Below, piece by piece: positions 50,463-59,280 of a DNA stretch of 64,000 bases (within the stretch, counting starts at the first letter, position 1; each line of letters starts with the position of its first letter). A program made the translations under genes and the position numbers. Under the pieces are notes generated by a model, which saw nothing but the letters and a program-made list of their open reading frames with translations, did no database searches and had not been told where the DNA came from. Source of the stretch: VXRD01 sp965232265 (GTDB lineage Bacteria > Latescibacterota > UBA2968); contig CBDDPH010000002.1 in the NCBI GenBank assembly GCA_965232265.1, positions 2,914,001-2,978,000 on the forward strand, given 5' to 3'.

Positions 50463-53400
50463 TTAAAATCCCAAAAATCCGCCGCCCCCCCTGTTACCGC
50501 CGGAACCTCGCCTACCATCCCCGCCGCGATCGCCACTACCACGTCCGCCACCTGGTCCACCTCTGCCGCGCCCAGTAAAGGTGGGCATTTCATCTTCGTA
50601 GGCATCGGGGTTTTCCGGATCAAAAAAGCGCCATCGCACGGCATCGGCATAGAGACCCCCTCGCCCTTCTGCGCGGTCAGACAATTCGACTGCGGCTTCT
50701 TCGCCCTCGGTAAATTTGTATCGACCCAGATAATTCCATCCCGCTTTCATCTGGTCGCGTTCTATTTCGAGTGTATCGGCTTTGCCCCCGTGAAAAATAG
50801 TCAGTGTAAAGGTCGATGCAATTCGAATGCGCCTGGCCATTGAGGGATCGGGAAAAAAGAAGCTCACATCGTACTCGCCGTCTCTGGGCATTTGCGCTGC
50901 CCAAACCGCAGGCTGTGCACCATCCCCTTGAGGCTTTCTTCGGTAATTTGTCTCAAATCGTCCAAAGGCCATTGGCAGTCCCTGCTCGCGCCAGTTGCCG
51001 CCTTTGAGTCCGGGCCGGAAGTAGCGCGTTGCGCGCCGCACGGGCATTGAAAATCCGTCGTCGTCATTATCTACAATAATCTCAACAGGCCCAGACTCTT
51101 CGCCCGTCACGTCTTTGACATAAGCGACTGGAAATCCCTCTGTAACATCTTCGGGAACGCGCACGGGGGACATCAGAGGGCGCCGATTGCGCGCAAAAAA
51201 GGGTTCGACCATCACCCTGAAGGGTTGCTCCCACAGAACCATCGAGACTTCAATCTCCTGTCCCCCTTCAATCTCTACGCCCTTTACGGCCTCATCGCCC
51301 CGCCCCGTAGCCGTAATTTGCACATAGCCCCTGCCCGGTTCGCTGTTCTTAATTCTCAGAATCAATTGATAGACCACCATTCCAAATCCGTCGTCCATCT
51401 TCAGAGCTTTTACCCTTGTGAGGGTATAGCCCGGGATTTCTGTACTAAAAATCCAGTCGTTGACGAGGCGTTGCAATTTTTGGCTATCTTCACTTTCTGT
51501 GGTATCGCCCACAGCAGCGCGTTCAAAGGTCGAAAAATCGATGTTCTCGTATTTGTGATTGTGATCTATGTCGTCTAAGACTGTGCGAAATGTTTCCTCA
51601 CCCAAAAAAGATTCCATCATTTGAAACAGTCCGGGGCCCTTGGCGTCGAGAACCTGACGGTAGAGGCCGGCTTGCGTTTCGGGATTTAATTCGGCAAATG
51701 ACTTTCGCTGCATTTTCGCAATTAACGTATCCCAGGCAGCACCCGATCCCCCGCCCGAGCCGAAGCGACCACCGGGACCACCGGGACCACCGCGACCGCC
51801 AGGTCCATCGCGACCGCCACGCCCCCTATCGCCGCCACCACCGCGTCGTTGGCTCGAATAAAAAGCAGAGGTCATATCGGTACTCAAATCATTCTGGAGA
51901 TACAGGGGCATGCCCTTTTTGAGAAGGGAATGATGTTCGCCCACAAACTGCTTGTCATAAGCCCAGAGTTGGACAACAGGGCTGCGAAATAACCCACCGG
52001 GTTGTCCCTGTCTGCCCGAATTTCCTTCTCTGGAAAAAAAGGTCGAAAAAACCGCGCGTACCAAAAGATCTTTTTTAATGTCTTTGGGTTCACGATTGCC
52101 GCGTGAGCGCTCTTGAGAACGCTTAAAATCTCGGGTAAATTGCTGCCTCATGAACACATCTTCTTCAATCATCAACACGCCTGGTTGTGTCAAACCACCC
52201 TTTTCTTCCCAGCCTTCGTAATACCACTGAACATGGAAGGGGATTTCCACCACAGAAAGGCTGGGATAGGGATATTTCATACCCGATTCCTGTTCCATTG
52301 CGTCCATGATTTGTCCCAGTGCGCGCAAAATCTCTTCTTCGGCACCTTCAAAAAATCGGACTGGACGCAGATGCGATGGATGGGCGTAAAGGGCGCATTC
52401 GACATCGTGAATGGTCGCGTGATAAACGCGATATTCGCCCGCATTGAGCGATAGAACAGGCACGGGTTTTTCAACAACCCATTGGCGCATTACCTGTGTG
52501 CCGAGCGTATCGGTCTTGCCAGCCTGCCCTTGGGTAATGACTTCTATGCCTTGCGGATATGTTATTTGCAAATTTGCCGTTGAAAAAGAGACCGCGCGCG
52601 TATCTTCATAGCCGTAATCAACGCCTGTCACGGGATACCATCGGCTGCGCGGAGGCAAAAAGATGGAATTGTCGCGAATCCACGCCGTCAAAGATCCTTT
52701 ATTAAATATCCCATCGCGTTTGCGTAGCTTCGGTCTGGCTTTTTCCCGTTTGAGATCAAAACCATCCGTATTAATATCACCCGCATAAGCCAGGGTTAGA
52801 TCGAGTTCTCGCTCCGATTGCAGGGGATTAGCGGGCACGACGCGGATCACGCTTCCCGTCCGATTCCACGCTATTGCGCCGCCATCACCGCGTGTCAGGC
52901 TCTGGATTTCAAATCCGGGATTGAGCAAAAGAATCAGCGTATCGAGGGGTACTTCGTGGGGGTTTTTCAATCTAATCTTACCAGAGGCGGCAAGCGGCTC
53001 TTCTTCCAAAAGTGTCAATGCCAGATCGTAATGGGTTATTTCCGCAACGGGAATATTCGCAACCGCTTCTTGTTGCTCGAGTAAAGACTGGCGATACGCT
53101 CTCTCATCTCGCGCTTCTGCATCCATAAAAAAGTAAAGGCCCACAGCCAGACCAAAACCGGTCAGGGCGCAGCCGCGGCCAAACCACCGTGCGACTAAAG
53201 AATGTGCAAGACGGGGATACCAATCAATCGAAAAGCCAAAAAATCCAATGCCGAGCAAGATGTAAAACAGGCGTTGTAGCCCTACTTGCGTCATATCTGC
53301 CAGACCGATCAGGTCGGAATAATACAGAGGCGTAAAAAAAGCACCAAAGTCGTAGATGCCGTCATATCGCCTGCCCAGGAATAACAGGACGGCCAGCAAA

Positions 53401-53957
53401 TATCCGATCACAATCAGGGCGACTGCCGCTTGCCGTCGCAACACGGCACCCAGAAAAAATGTCACAGAAGACATAAAAATCAGGGCGGGCAGGTTCATGA
53501 GTACGAGGTAGCTGATATAGGGTTTTATTGTAAAGGGATTACCCGTCATGCTGATTTTTGCAGCCTGGATGCTCAGGGTCAGAATCAGAACCCCCAGGCT
53601 CAAAAAGACAAGCGCACTAACAATGCCCAGATACTTACCCGCAACCAGTTCCGCAGTGGAAATGGGTCGCCCGGCCACGACTTCGTAAATATGCGCCTGT
53701 TCATCCGCTGATCTAAAATCTCCCACAATAAATGCTATGACAATGGTCTGCAAGAAACTGTACACCAAAAACGGGACATAAGAATCAATTCCCACGGGTA
53801 GTTCAGCACCATTGGCTTCTGCTATGGCAAAGCCGATGCCGAGCAAAACGGGAATACTCATGCCCAAGCCGCCCAAAATGCGGAATTTTGTGGTTCGCAA
53901 GAGCATTTTGCGCTCATAACGCGCAACGCCCCATACATTGTAAAAAATAGATAGCAT
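50463..53957 (-). CDS. ABC-2 permease fused to degenerate M1 aminopeptidase-like and golvesin-like domains
   Basis: 1164 residues. Residues 1-290 are an ABC-2 permease with about seven helices (e.g. SYLVLMNLPALIFMSSVTFFL). About 300-870 resemble M1 aminopeptidases of the ABC-linked type, but GGLTQPGVLMIEED stands where G-x-M-E-N is expected, LVRAVFSTFF stands at the HExxH place, and no HExxH occurs anywhere, so the zinc site is lost. About 1000-1115 match golvesin/Xly-type beta domains (FTLTIFHGGKADTLEI, GWNYLGRYKF, YADAVRWRF). Two Gly/Arg-rich stretches lie at 702-737 and 1130-1164. The soluble part is probably periplasmic. ATP would come from the upstream ATPase, 12 bases away. Confidence 0.85.
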   Translation of the reverse strand: MLSIFYNVWGVARYERKMLLRTTKFRILGGLGMSIPVLLGIGFAIAEANGAELPVGIDSYVPFLVYSFLQTIVIAFIVGDFRSADEQAHIYEVVAGRPISTAELVAGKYLGIVSALVFLSLGVLILTLSIQAAKISMTGNPFTIKPYISYLVLMNLPALIFMSSVTFFLGAVLRRQAAVALIVIGYLLAVLLFLGRRYDGIYDFGAFFTPLYYSDLIGLADMTQVGLQRLFYILLGIGFFGFSIDWYPRLAHSLVARWFGRGCALTGFGLAVGLYFFMDAEARDERAYRQSLLEQQEAVANIPVAEITHYDLALTLLEEEPLAASGKIRLKNPHEVPLDTLILLLNPGFEIQSLTRGDGGAIAWNRTGSVIRVVPANPLQSERELDLTLAYAGDINTDGFDLKREKARPKLRKRDGIFNKGSLTAWIRDNSIFLPPRSRWYPVTGVDYGYEDTRAVSFSTANLQITYPQGIEVITQGQAGKTDTLGTQVMRQWVVEKPVPVLSLNAGEYRVYHATIHDVECALYAHPSHLRPVRFFEGAEEEILRALGQIMDAMEQESGMKYPYPSLSVVEIPFHVQWYYEGWEEKGGLTQPGVLMIEEDVFMRQQFTRDFKRSQERSRGNREPKDIKKDLLVRAVFSTFFSREGNSGRQGQPGGLFRSPVVQLWAYDKQFVGEHHSLLKKGMPLYLQNDLSTDMTSAFYSSQRRGGGGDRGRGGRDGPGGRGGPGGPGGRFGSGGGSGAAWDTLIAKMQRKSFAELNPETQAGLYRQVLDAKGPGLFQMMESFLGEETFRTVLDDIDHNHKYENIDFSTFERAAVGDTTESEDSQKLQRLVNDWIFSTEIPGYTLTRVKALKMDDGFGMVVYQLILRIKNSEPGRGYVQITATGRGDEAVKGVEIEGGQEIEVSMVLWEQPFRVMVEPFFARNRRPLMSPVRVPEDVTEGFPVAYVKDVTGEESGPVEIIVDNDDDGFSMPVRRATRYFRPGLKGGNWREQGLPMAFGRFETNYRRKPQGDGAQPAVWAAQMPRDGEYDVSFFFPDPSMARRIRIASTFTLTIFHGGKADTLEIERDQMKAGWNYLGRYKFTEGEEAAVELSDRAEGRGGLYADAVRWRFFDPENPDAYEDEMPTFTGRGRGGPGGGRGSGDRGGDGRRGSGGNRGGGGFLGF

Positions 53958-53969
53958 AGTATTAATCCT

Positions 53970-54863
53970 TTACGCGGCGATTTCGCCTGTGGTATCGCCT
54001 CCGACAAAATAGACATAGGCATCTTCGAGATTGGGCGCGACTGCTTCGGCATCAGTGGGTGGTTCGCCATCGCCCACCATACGCAAACGCATCTGGTCGC
54101 CTTCAACATTTACTGTGACTACGCGAAACACGCGCGACAGCATTTCAAAGCCAGCGTCATCGACCTGTACTTCCCACGTTTTGCCATCGGCTTTTGAAAT
54201 GAGTTCTCCGGGCGAGCCGCGAAAGATCAGCCGTCCGGTATCCAGTACCGCGAGATCTTCGCAGGTGCTCGAAATATCGCCCACAATATGCGTGGAAATC
54301 AAAATTGCGCGATCACTGCTCAAGCGTCCCAAAATACCGCGAAACCGGATGCGTTCTTCCGGGTCAAGCCCCACTGTGGGTTCATCGACAATGAGAAATT
54401 CTGGATCGGTCAAAATGGTCTGTGCAATGCCGAGGCGGCGCATCATGCCACCTGAAAACGTACCCGAGCGCCGATTGCGTGCTTCGTACAAGCCGACTTC
54501 ATTTAAAGCTTGCTCCACGCGATTCAAACGCGAACTTCTAGTGTGCATGCCACCCAAAACAGCCATATAATCGAGAAATTCCCAGGCCGTCAGTTGTGGA
54601 TAGGTCCCAAAATGCTGGGGCAAATATCCCAGGCGCCGGCGAATTTCTGTGCGGTCTTTTACCAGATCAAACTCATCCATGGTCACATTGCCACTCGATG
54701 CGTCCATCTGAGTCGATAAAATTTTAATCAGCGTTGTTTTGCCCGCACCATTGGGTCCCAGCAGACCAAATGTCCCGTGCGGAATGGTCAATGTGACATC
54801 GTCCAAGGCGGGAACCGCGCCACGGTGATATATTTTTGTCAGGTTTGAAATCCGAATGACCAT
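53970..54863 (-). CDS. ABC transporter ATP-binding protein
   Basis: A 297-residue ABC ATPase: IRISNLTKIYHRG, Walker A GPNGAGKTT, GYLPQHFGTYPQ, signature GTFSGGMMRRLGIA, Walker B FLIVDEPTVGLD, H-loop ISTHIVGDIS. The C-terminal 90 residues are a small beta domain ending PNLEDAYVYFVGGD. It is the first gene of the operon and the expected partner of the permease/M1 protein. Its motifs DEPTVGLDPEERIRFR and STHIVGDISSTC closely match those of the RND-ABC fusion, which indicates paralogy. ATG 54863 has GGGGA eleven bases upstream; an in-frame ATG five codons earlier is an alternative. Confidence 0.94.
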   Translation of the reverse strand: MVIRISNLTKIYHRGAVPALDDVTLTIPHGTFGLLGPNGAGKTTLIKILSTQMDASSGNVTMDEFDLVKDRTEIRRRLGYLPQHFGTYPQLTAWEFLDYMAVLGGMHTRSSRLNRVEQALNEVGLYEARNRRSGTFSGGMMRRLGIAQTILTDPEFLIVDEPTVGLDPEERIRFRGILGRLSSDRAILISTHIVGDISSTCEDLAVLDTGRLIFRGSPGELISKADGKTWEVQVDDAGFEMLSRVFRVVTVNVEGDQMRLRMVGDGEPPTDAEAVAPNLEDAYVYFVGGDTTGEIAA

Positions 54864-55000
54864 CAGTATGATCCCCATTGTGCTTTGCCAACGATTAGAC
54901 CTGAAATTTACAAATAGTGTTCCCATAGACAGCAAAAATTTAGCGGTTAAGCCAACCAGCCCAACCGCCTATAGGGGGATACAAGATGTCCTTCTTCACC

Positions 55001-55831
55001 CTATTGCACAGCCCCTGTATAAATAACCATCCTTTTGTCGCGTGCAAAGCCAATGAGCGTTATCCCCATCGTTTGTGCAAGATCCGCCGCCAATGAACTC
55101 GCTGCAGATACGGCAACCACGACAGGTATACGTGCAACAACGGCCTTTTGTACAATTTCAAAACTCGCCCTGCTACTCACCGCGAGTATCTGAACGCCCT
55201 CCCCTTCTGCTATGTTATGCGTTTCGAGCAAATGTCCTACAACCTTATCTACTGCATTGTGCCGGCCAATATCTTCAAAACAGCAATACATATCTCCCGT
55301 TTCAGAAAATGCGGCAGCAGCGTGAACGCCCCCTGTTTGTGCAAACACGTACTGGGATTGACGCATTTGCTCCTGTGCAAAAAAAATCATTGCCGCTTGA
55401 ACGGCACGGGCGTCGCCAATGGGTTGGCACCGCTGCATCATATCTTCTATCTGCTCGCGCCCACATACCCCACACGCCGATGAAGTCAGTGTGCCTCGTC
55501 GTCCTGCCCGAATCCTTTCGGGATCGAGTATTTCGCCCGGACGTGGGAGCACGTCAATAACATTTCCATACTCAGGCGTTCCCGGGCGACCGCAGTGTTC
55601 TGCACGTCCGACATCGCCAATTTCACGGATGATGCCCTCGCCGTACAAAAATCCCAGTGCAAGCGCGCGGTCCGCCCCCGGCGTTCGCATGGTCACGGCA
55701 ACCGATTCCCCAGCAACGCGAATTTCAAGTGGCTCTTCTACGACCAGCATATCATCCGCAGATTTGCCAATAGAGCCATCATACCGCGTGACGCGGTGTA
55801 TGACACTGGTTTCTAATTTTGCCCGCCGCAT
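55001..55831 (-). CDS. fdhD: formate dehydrogenase accessory sulfurtransferase FdhD
   Basis: 276 residues. VVEEPLEIRVAGESVAVTMRTPG, the sulfur-relay C-G-V-C-G loop near residue 120 (SSACGVCGRE), GGVHAAAAF, and FEDIGRHNAVDKVVGH. FdhD passes sulfur from IscS to the molybdenum/tungsten bis-MGD cofactor of formate dehydrogenase. No formate dehydrogenase lies in this window, so its client is elsewhere. It is 137 bases upstream of the pump operon start; cotranscription is possible. Confidence 0.94.
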   Translation of the reverse strand: MRRAKLETSVIHRVTRYDGSIGKSADDMLVVEEPLEIRVAGESVAVTMRTPGADRALALGFLYGEGIIREIGDVGRAEHCGRPGTPEYGNVIDVLPRPGEILDPERIRAGRRGTLTSSACGVCGREQIEDMMQRCQPIGDARAVQAAMIFFAQEQMRQSQYVFAQTGGVHAAAAFSETGDMYCCFEDIGRHNAVDKVVGHLLETHNIAEGEGVQILAVSSRASFEIVQKAVVARIPVVVAVSAASSLAADLAQTMGITLIGFARDKRMVIYTGAVQ

Positions 55832-55920
55832 AGTATATCCTCACTAACGATAATAAAATAAACGACATATAGGGCAAAAGCAATTTTTCAATTTTGTGAC
55901 GATTGTGAAAAATTTTTGCC

Positions 55921-55949
55921 TTGCATCTCAGGACTGTAGAAGTTATATA
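55921..55949 (+). promoter_or_regulatory. candidate promoter of the HU-family gene
   Basis: TTGCAT (55921-55926) and TATATA (55944-55949) are 17 bases apart, in the 162-base divergent gap between fdhD and the HU gene. The -35 match is weak. Confidence 0.35.
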
Positions 55950-55993
55950 TTAGCCCTAATGCCCTGATAATACCTGTGAAATGGAAGGACTGT

Positions 55994-56290
55994 ATGACAA
56001 TGACCAAAAAAGACATCGCGTTAAAAATTTCAGATCGTCTGGGAATCAAAAAGCAGATCGCTTATGAGATTGTAAATACGCTTTTTAACACGATGCGCGA
56101 AAATCTGATTGACGGTAACCGAATCGAAGTCAGGGGATTTGGTGTGCTGGGTATCAAGCCGACCAAACCGAAACCCGCGGCGCGTAATCCCCGCACAGGC
56201 GAGATTGTTTATGTTCCCGCGCGACGAAAGAGCTATTTCAAAGCGGGTGTCCTGATCAAGAAAGCCTTGCACGAGCCTTTAGACGAGTAG
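55994..56290 (+). CDS. HU/IHF-family DNA-binding protein
   Basis: 98 residues. MTKKDIALKISDRLGIKK at the N-terminus, GNRIEVRGFGVLGI, and the DNA-inserting arm with KPAARNPRTGEIVYVPARR, which is the HU/IHF signature (R-N-P-x-T-G). It bends DNA as a dimer. The ATG at 55994 has GGAAGGACTGT before it; six extra in-frame codons upstream are not conserved. It is monocistronic with a very strong terminator. Confidence 0.93.
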   Translation: MTMTKKDIALKISDRLGIKKQIAYEIVNTLFNTMRENLIDGNRIEVRGFGVLGIKPTKPKPAARNPRTGEIVYVPARRKSYFKAGVLIKKALHEPLDE

Positions 56291-56310
56291 ATGCTCGAAG
56301 CAAACCATAC

Positions 56311-56346
56311 AAAAAAGGTCCAACTATTTATTAGTTGGACCTTTTT
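56311..56346. terminator. strong bidirectional terminator after the HU gene
   Basis: AAAAGGTCCAACTA pairs with TAGTTGGACCTTTT around a short TTTAT loop, followed by T-rich sequence. It is read by the HU gene on plus and can also serve the convergent small gene on minus. Confidence 0.92.
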
Positions 56347-56395
56347 ATTTGAATGATCGGACTGATAAATGAAAGGGTATTAGTACACTAATTTC

Positions 56396-56671
56396 TCAAG
56401 CCTGTTCATCTGCTATTGCTGTCGCATCATCTGCTTCAGCCTGGCTGTTCGATGTCAAAAACTCATACGCTTTATTCAACACCAATACCGCTTTGGGAAT
56501 ATCGTTCACCTTCAAGCTATTGGTGGTTTGCCAATTCCCCTCTTTGTCCAAATAACGCCGCTGAAATGAAACCGTGCGTACAGTAAAAGACGCTTCACCG
56601 CGCTTGTATTCATTTTCAAAAATCGAAGCACTACACAGACCATGGCGGAATGTGATTTCGGGTTGCGCCAT
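56396..56671 (-). CDS. small conserved protein, unknown function
   Basis: A 91-residue protein: MAQPEITFRHGLCSASIFENE, then FTVRTVSFQRRYLDKEGNWQ and TTNSLKVNDIPKAVLVLNKA, with an acidic tail. The pattern of beta strands followed by a helix, and the N-D-I-P-K-A motif, recall a family of small proteins seen in several uncultivated phyla, whose function I do not know. GGAGGTGAAACAGG precedes the ATG, a good ribosome site. A structured element lies 33 bases upstream. Confidence 0.65.
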   Translation of the reverse strand: MAQPEITFRHGLCSASIFENEYKRGEASFTVRTVSFQRRYLDKEGNWQTTNSLKVNDIPKAVLVLNKAYEFLTSNSQAEADDATAIADEQA

Positions 56672-56703
56672 CCTGTTTCACCTCCCTTCTGTTTGCTAAA
56701 AAA

Positions 56704-56764
56704 TTAAGATATAAAGCAAGTCTCGCTTCTCCTCGCCGTTTCAAACGGCAATCTTGTATCTTAA
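56704..56764 (-). repeat. two-stem structured element
   Basis: An outer stem TTAAGATA (56704-56711) with TATCTTAA (56757-56764) encloses a 7-bp hairpin GCCGTTT/AAACGGC (56735-56741 with 56743-56749). On the minus strand the outer stem is followed by T6. It may terminate the lamin-tail gene, act in the leader of the small gene at 56671, or be a mobile palindrome. Confidence 0.5.
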
Positions 56765-56765
56765 A

Positions 56766-56824
56766 AATGGGCGAGGCATGCCTACATGGCATTGGCGGTG
56801 GGCGAAAAAATTTTTCACCCCTAC
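56766..56824. repeat. palindromic intergenic sequence
   Basis: It contains AGGCATGCCT, and a long near-palindrome GGGCGAAAAAATTTTTCACC (from 56800), in the gap after the lamin-tail gene. The sequence is of the kind found as interspersed repeats; no coding potential. Confidence 0.4.
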
Positions 56825-56841
56825 AGGCCTGCGGATACATC

Positions 56842-57972
56842 TCACTTCAAGAGCGCGACTCGCTGTGTAAATATCGCTTCTTTGTCTTTTAGAAAGACGA
56901 TATAGACCCCAGACCCCACAGATATTCCAGAATCATTTTTACCATCCCATATACGCCGATAATATCCGGCCGGCAACTGCTGTTGAACCAACCGGCGGAT
57001 GGGTTGTCCCAAGATATTATATATCGTCACATAAACAGGGCCTCCCGCCGTGTAAAAAGCCAATACAGTTGCAGTATTGAAAGGATTGGGTGACGGGTAA
57101 ATGCCCCACTCTATTGCTTGATTATCGGGTTTGGTATTATCAGCGATAAGGTTTTTGACTGTCTGGCCTTGACCATTAAAAACAATCGGTTTTTCCGCAC
57201 CAACCAAGGTATCTGATTCCGCCTCCGAAATTGGTGGTGTGCCCGGCGACATCGCGTGCCTGCCTGAGATTTGGGGATGTAATAACGGGCCCTCATCGGG
57301 CGAAAATAGCCATGAGACATCTGGTGTCGCTTTTGGCACCTGCACAGACCGCACCACAGTCTTGCCATCGGGCAGGATGAGATGAACGACATCACCGCCG
57401 CTGCTGAATCCATTGCCAATCTGCCCCTTGGCGGACAATACAGTGCCAGGGATACCTACGGGCGTTCCCCCGCCAAAAATGGTGAGATAACCGCCGGGCA
57501 CGAGCACGACATCATCGGGAAAGGGATAGAATTGAGAGACAATAATATCGTCATCGCCGAGCAGCCACCCGCTCAAGTCGAGGGTATCCGCACCGATATT
57601 GGTCAATTCGACAAAAGCATCTGCCTGCTTATCGACGACCCCATCGTTATTGGCATCTGCTTGTTTGGGTAACATCAGGATTTCGGAAAATACCAAACCG
57701 TTGGGACCCGTTGATTCTTTGGGAGCAATTGTATCATCACCATACCCTAAGTGCCCGACAGATACAGTTTCCCCTTCGTATATCTCATTGTGTAATATAT
57801 AATTGCCGTTATCGTCTCTCGCAAAAGATACGCCTTTGGGCGCGTTTTTGTATGTCATTTTAGCGATCACTGTACTTCCATCTGGTGCCAGTAACTGCAC
57901 GGTATCACCTCCATTGGACAGGCCATCGCCAATGCGGCCGTCATCGGCAAATATTCGCTCGCTAACTGGCAT
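56842..57972 (-). CDS. lamin-tail-domain protein, C-terminal part (after frameshift)
   Basis: 376 residues in the frame that continues the upstream gene after the C9 tract at 57975-57983. It completes the fourth lamin-tail domain (SERIFADDGRIGDGLSNGGD), carries a fifth (VFSEILMLPKQADANNDGVV...DTLDLSGWLLGDDD), and ends in a FlgD-Ig/type-A-like domain: YPSPNPFNTATVLAF, VTIYNILGQPIRRL, GYYRRIWDGKNDSG, GSGVYIV, FTQRVALLK. That terminal domain is typical of secreted FCB proteins. The ATG at 57972 has no ribosome site, which supports its being a fragment of one original gene rather than an independent one. Confidence 0.8.
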   Translation of the reverse strand: MPVSERIFADDGRIGDGLSNGGDTVQLLAPDGSTVIAKMTYKNAPKGVSFARDDNGNYILHNEIYEGETVSVGHLGYGDDTIAPKESTGPNGLVFSEILMLPKQADANNDGVVDKQADAFVELTNIGADTLDLSGWLLGDDDIIVSQFYPFPDDVVLVPGGYLTIFGGGTPVGIPGTVLSAKGQIGNGFSSGGDVVHLILPDGKTVVRSVQVPKATPDVSWLFSPDEGPLLHPQISGRHAMSPGTPPISEAESDTLVGAEKPIVFNGQGQTVKNLIADNTKPDNQAIEWGIYPSPNPFNTATVLAFYTAGGPVYVTIYNILGQPIRRLVQQQLPAGYYRRIWDGKNDSGISVGSGVYIVFLKDKEAIFTQRVALLK

Positions 57973-59280
57973 ATCCCCCCCCCAAAGAGCACGACAACCG
58001 CTTGCGTATCAAGCACTGTGTTATCGGGAAATCGAAAAAGTTTTTCCACAAGTACATCGTCATCACCGAGAAAATAGCCACCAATATCGATGGGATGATC
58101 GCCCAAATTCGCCACCTCGACAAACTCATCCTGATAGGTGTGCCGCCCTCCATCGCCATTGGTATCGCCTGCGTCGCCTGCGGCGGGATTGGGATAGACT
58201 TCAGAGATCACCAGGCCTTCAGAAGGTTGGAATATGTCGCGTGTCGCTGTATTTATGGAATCCGCCTCTTGTCCATCCGGTGGTGTGCCCGGCGACATCG
58301 CACGTCCACCGGGGATTTCGGGATGTAACTCTGGAGGGGCATCCGGCGAGAACAGCCATGAAACATCTGGTGTCGCTTTTGGCACATGTACAGACCGCAC
58401 CACAGTCTTGCCATCGGGCAGGATGAGATGGACGACATCGCCGCTGTCTGCGAGGCCATTGCCGATTCGATCTCCCACAGACAAAACGCGACCGGGAATT
58501 TTCGCAGGTGTTCCCCCACCAAAAACAGTGACATAACCGCCGGGCACGAGCACGACACTATCGGGAAAAGAGAAAAAACAAGAGACAATAATATCGTCAT
58601 CGCCGAGTAGCCATCCGCTCAAATCGAGGGTATCTGCTCCGATATTGGTCAATTCGACAAAAGTATCCTCATCCCGATTAACGACCCCATCGTTATTGGC
58701 ATCTACCTGTTCGGGCAACATCAGGATTTCGGAAAATATGATATCATCTGGGATAGCCAATGTATCGGTCATTCCCTCAGGCTCAATCGGATCATCGCCA
58801 GGCACTAAGCGTCCGACAGAAGCCGGATCACCTTCGTATATCTGGTTGTGTAACAGATAATTACCGTCCTCATCTCTGGCATAGGATACGCCTCTGGTCG
58901 AGCGTTCATATCCCATTGAGGCGACCACGGTGCTGCTATCGGGTGCCAATAACTGCACAGTATCGCTCCAATTAGACAGGCCGTCGCCAATGCGGCCGTC
59001 ATCTACAAAGATCCGATTGCTAACGGACACCTCACCCCCACCAAAGAGCACGACAACTGCTTGCGTATCGAGCACTGTGTTATCGGGAAATTGAAATAGA
59101 CGATCTACTGAGGCATCGTCATCACCGAGAAAATAGCCACTAATGTCAATGGGCTGTTCGCCCAGATTCACCACTTCGATGAATTCATCCTGATAAGTAT
59201 GCCGCACCCCATCGCCATTGGTATCGCCCTCATCACCCCAGGCGGGATTGGGATGCACCTCCGAGATCACCAATGCAGGT
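57230..59280 (-). repeat. internal tandem duplication of about 1.05 kb in the lamin-tail gene
   Basis: Copy 1 (about 58290-59280) and copy 2 (about 57230-58220) encode the same pair of lamin-tail domains, with long stretches of near-identical DNA (for example around 58381-58440 and 57321-57380). The offset is 1059 bases at the upstream end and 1046 at the downstream end: 13 bases fewer, explained by a four-codon deletion and one missing base in the C9 tract. Confidence 0.8.

Noticed and set aside
54864..55000. Sigma-54 promoter before the pump operon, suggested by TTGGCA near 54890 on the minus strand
   Set aside because: The -12 GC element is not at the required distance, so the match is incomplete.
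57230..59280. Repeats in the lamin-tail gene as a possible CRISPR array
   Set aside because: The repeat units are about 1 kb, in frame and protein-coding; no short repeat-spacer pattern.
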